Assembly: GCA_036823295.1 (NCBI GenBank)
Contig: DAISGD010000012.1
Coordinates: 1-64,000, forward strand
Source of the DNA: UBA4742 sp002403895
Lineage (GTDB): Bacteria > Actinomycetota > Acidimicrobiia > Acidimicrobiales > Acidimicrobilacustridaceae
DNA length: 64,000 bases
Direction: 5' to 3'
The translations under genes were made by a program, and so were the position numbers. The notes below the pieces were generated by a model that was given only the letters and a program-made list of their open reading frames with translations, was not told where the DNA came from and did not search any database. Of this stretch, positions 62,874-64,000 are shown one piece after another. Positions within the stretch are counted from its first letter, which is position 1. Every line of letters starts with the position of its first letter.

Positions 62874-63166
62874 GTGGCTCCGACGGGAACTCAGCGGCCG
62901 GACCGCCCGGACCGCCTTGTTTCGCCGACTTCGCGGCTGTGGTCGCTGCCGGCCTCGAGTTGGCGCCCGACACCCTCCGCCCCGACTCGTTGCTGTGCGG
63001 CGAGGTGTGTGCCGACTCGCTCGATTTCTACCGGCTCTACGTCACGCTCGACCAGTGGTGTCCAGGGTTCGAGTTGCCGTCCGAGCTCGAACTGGAATGC
63101 ACCACGCTGGCCGACACCCATCACTTCCTGCACCAACGGCTCGGTCAGGCGCCCGGGCGGTCTTAG
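62870..63166 (+). CDS. Acyl-carrier-protein-like protein
   Basis: The 98-residue acidic helical protein has the phosphopantetheine site CADSLDFYRLYV, with Ser in DSL at about residue 45. It matches ACP in length and helix pattern, although three cysteines near the site are unusual. It is translationally coupled to the GNAT gene (ATGA). No ketosynthase or acyl-ACP synthetase lies nearby, so the acyl group probably comes from primary metabolism. Confidence 0.78.
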   Translation: MSGSDGNSAAGPPGPPCFADFAAVVAAGLELAPDTLRPDSLLCGEVCADSLDFYRLYVTLDQWCPGFELPSELELECTTLADTHHFLHQRLGQAPGRS

Positions 63167-63540
63167 CGGGCCTTGTCCAAGAACCGCTCGACGTCGACCA
63201 CGACCCGGGTGACCCGACCAACCACCACCAGACCGCGCTCGTCGCGGGCCGACACCGTGAAGGTGATCCGACGACCCTTGACCTTCTCGACCGTGGCTTC
63301 CGCCTGCACGGTGTGCCCGACCGCGGTCGGTGCCAGATGCTCGATCCGAACCTTTGCCCCCACGGTGGTCTCGTTGGGGCCCAGGCGACCCTCGATGGCG
63401 GCGATCGACGCTTCCTCACACCGGGCGACGAGCCTCGGGGTGGCCAGGACGGGCACAGAGCCCGACCGCATAGCGATTGCCGTGTCGGCCTCGGTGACGA
63501 CGAACTCGACGGTGGCGCTCAGTCCAATTCTAACGGGCAC
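63163..63540 (-). CDS. Hotdog-fold thioesterase-like protein (FlK type)
   Basis: The 125-residue single hotdog domain has MRSGSVPVLATPRLVARCEE, EHLAPTAVGHTVQAEATVEK and ITFTVSARDE, close to fluoroacetyl-CoA-thioesterase-like proteins. It probably hydrolyses a small acyl-CoA. Its stop overlaps the ACP stop from the opposite strand, so the two genes need not work together. The GTG start at 63540 has no Shine-Dalgarno. Confidence 0.82.
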   Translation of the reverse strand: MPVRIGLSATVEFVVTEADTAIAMRSGSVPVLATPRLVARCEEASIAAIEGRLGPNETTVGAKVRIEHLAPTAVGHTVQAEATVEKVKGRRITFTVSARDERGLVVVGRVTRVVVDVERFLDKAR

Positions 63541-63546
63541 CGGGTT

Positions 63547-63552
63547 ACCATA
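63547..63552 (-). promoter_or_regulatory. Candidate -10 box for a leaderless hotdog thioesterase mRNA
   Basis: TATGGT on the minus strand (63552-63547) lies 6 nt before GTG 63540, so transcription would begin near the start codon. No -35 is evident. Confidence 0.3.
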
Positions 63553-63641
63553 AACATCTCCCTACCCGTCCGGCCAATGCGCCTGGGCGCCCCCGCGCCC
63601 AGGTCGGCTTGTGCCAGGCGCCCACTCAGAGAGGCCAACGC

Positions 63642-64000
63642 GTGATCGAAGAGTCCGTCATCAGCCGGGTGCTCGGCACCGCCCTACGCACGGGTGGCGA
63701 CTTCGCCGAGGTCTTCGTCGAGGACAAGCGCTCGTCCTCCGCCGTCCTCGACGACGGCAGGGTCGAGGAACTCACGTCGGGACGTGACCGCGGCGCCGGC
63801 ATTCGCGTCGTCGTGGGTGACACCACCGGGTTCGCTCACACTGCCGATCTCACCGAAGCCGGGTTGTCGGCGGCGGCCGAAGCGGCGGCGGCGGCTGCAC
63901 GCAGCGGCGGAGGTGGCACCCGCACCATTGTTCTCACCCGTCAGGACGCCCCCGTGCCCAACGTGGTGGAGATCCTTCCCGGCGATGTGCCCAAGGCCCG
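63642..64000 (+). CDS. TldD/PmbA-family metalloprotease, N-terminal part
   Basis: The first 119 residues of a TldD/PmbA-type protein show GGDFAEVFVEDKRSSSAVLD, RVEELTSGRDRGAGIRVVVG and GFAHTADLTEAGL, typical of the N-terminal domain. The gene continues past the window, so the HExxxH zinc site cannot be checked. The family processes peptides such as microcin B17 and CcdA. GTG 63642 is preceded by GAGAGG. Confidence 0.88.
   Translation, partial: MIEESVISRVLGTALRTGGDFAEVFVEDKRSSSAVLDDGRVEELTSGRDRGAGIRVVVGDTTGFAHTADLTEAGLSAAAEAAAAAARSGGGGTRTIVLTRQDAPVPNVVEILPGDVPKA

Noticed and set aside
1..64000. tRNA, rRNA, CRISPR arrays, insertion sequences
   Set aside because: No cloverleaf with conserved T-loop, rRNA segment, regular spacer-repeat pattern or transposase was noticed.

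Overview
This 64 kb window is a high-GC, gene-dense segment of a draft genome or metagenome bin. A run of exactly 100 Ns at 18174-18273 marks a scaffold join. The gene content points to Actinomycetota: two mycothiol-dependent maleylpyruvate-isomerase-fold proteins, a DUF3097 protein, dodecin, a GlgP of the DUF3417 type, many GTG starts, and many ATGA or GTGA overlaps. Acidimicrobiia is my best guess for the class, by gene style only. I see no tRNA, rRNA, insertion sequence or CRISPR array.

Layout. 1-6.4 kb: a decayed ABC1 kinase, an alpha/beta hydrolase, a TauE/SafE exporter, a PiT phosphate transporter with its DUF47 partner, a membrane-anchored surface protein and a coiled-coil protein. 6.5-8.4 kb: queC-queE-queD for preQ0 (7-deazaguanine) synthesis. 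8.5-12.7 kb: an envelope operon of lipoprotein, class A penicillin-binding protein and a catalytically dead trypsin-like protein. 12.8-19.9 kb: glycogen phosphorylase, a phosphonatase-like hydrolase with its FAD oxidase, an ECF sigma factor with a membrane-anchored partner (split by the N gap) and a Bcp peroxiredoxin. 20-27 kb: ParA, a pseudo-receiver protein, TetR, an SRPBCC remnant, a GGDEF/EAL phosphodiesterase, a Usp-like protein and a DsbA-fold protein. 27-30.7 kb: a TPR-cyclase and its partner, between two gene-poor stretches.

30.7-45 kb: crotonase, then a double-strand-break processing block (sbcC, sbcD, addA, addB), secernin, VOC and DUF3097. 45-56 kb: dodecin, acylphosphatase, an ABC exporter, ABC-F, a PIG-V-like mannosyltransferase, SDR, NfuA-like, dxs and a hydrolase. 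63.2-64 kb: a hotdog thioesterase and the start of a TldD/PmbA gene.

The most unusual region is 56.1-63.2 kb. An ImmA-type metallopeptidase and an XRE regulator lie divergent to a tight seven-gene operon. That operon encodes an HTH protein fused in frame to a membrane or signal segment and a Tyr/Trp-rich exported domain, an anchored repeat-type exported protein, an ABC ATPase, two permeases, a GNAT acyltransferase and an acyl-carrier protein. It reads like a self-contained system to modify (perhaps acylate) and export a secreted protein, which I cannot match to a named system.

Two further themes stand out. Two genes (ABC1 kinase, SRPBCC) have lost their middles while keeping both ends. A palindromic repeat sharing GGAGCCGAAT-N-CACCCC occurs at 21154 and 61344, the second copy inside a permease reading frame.
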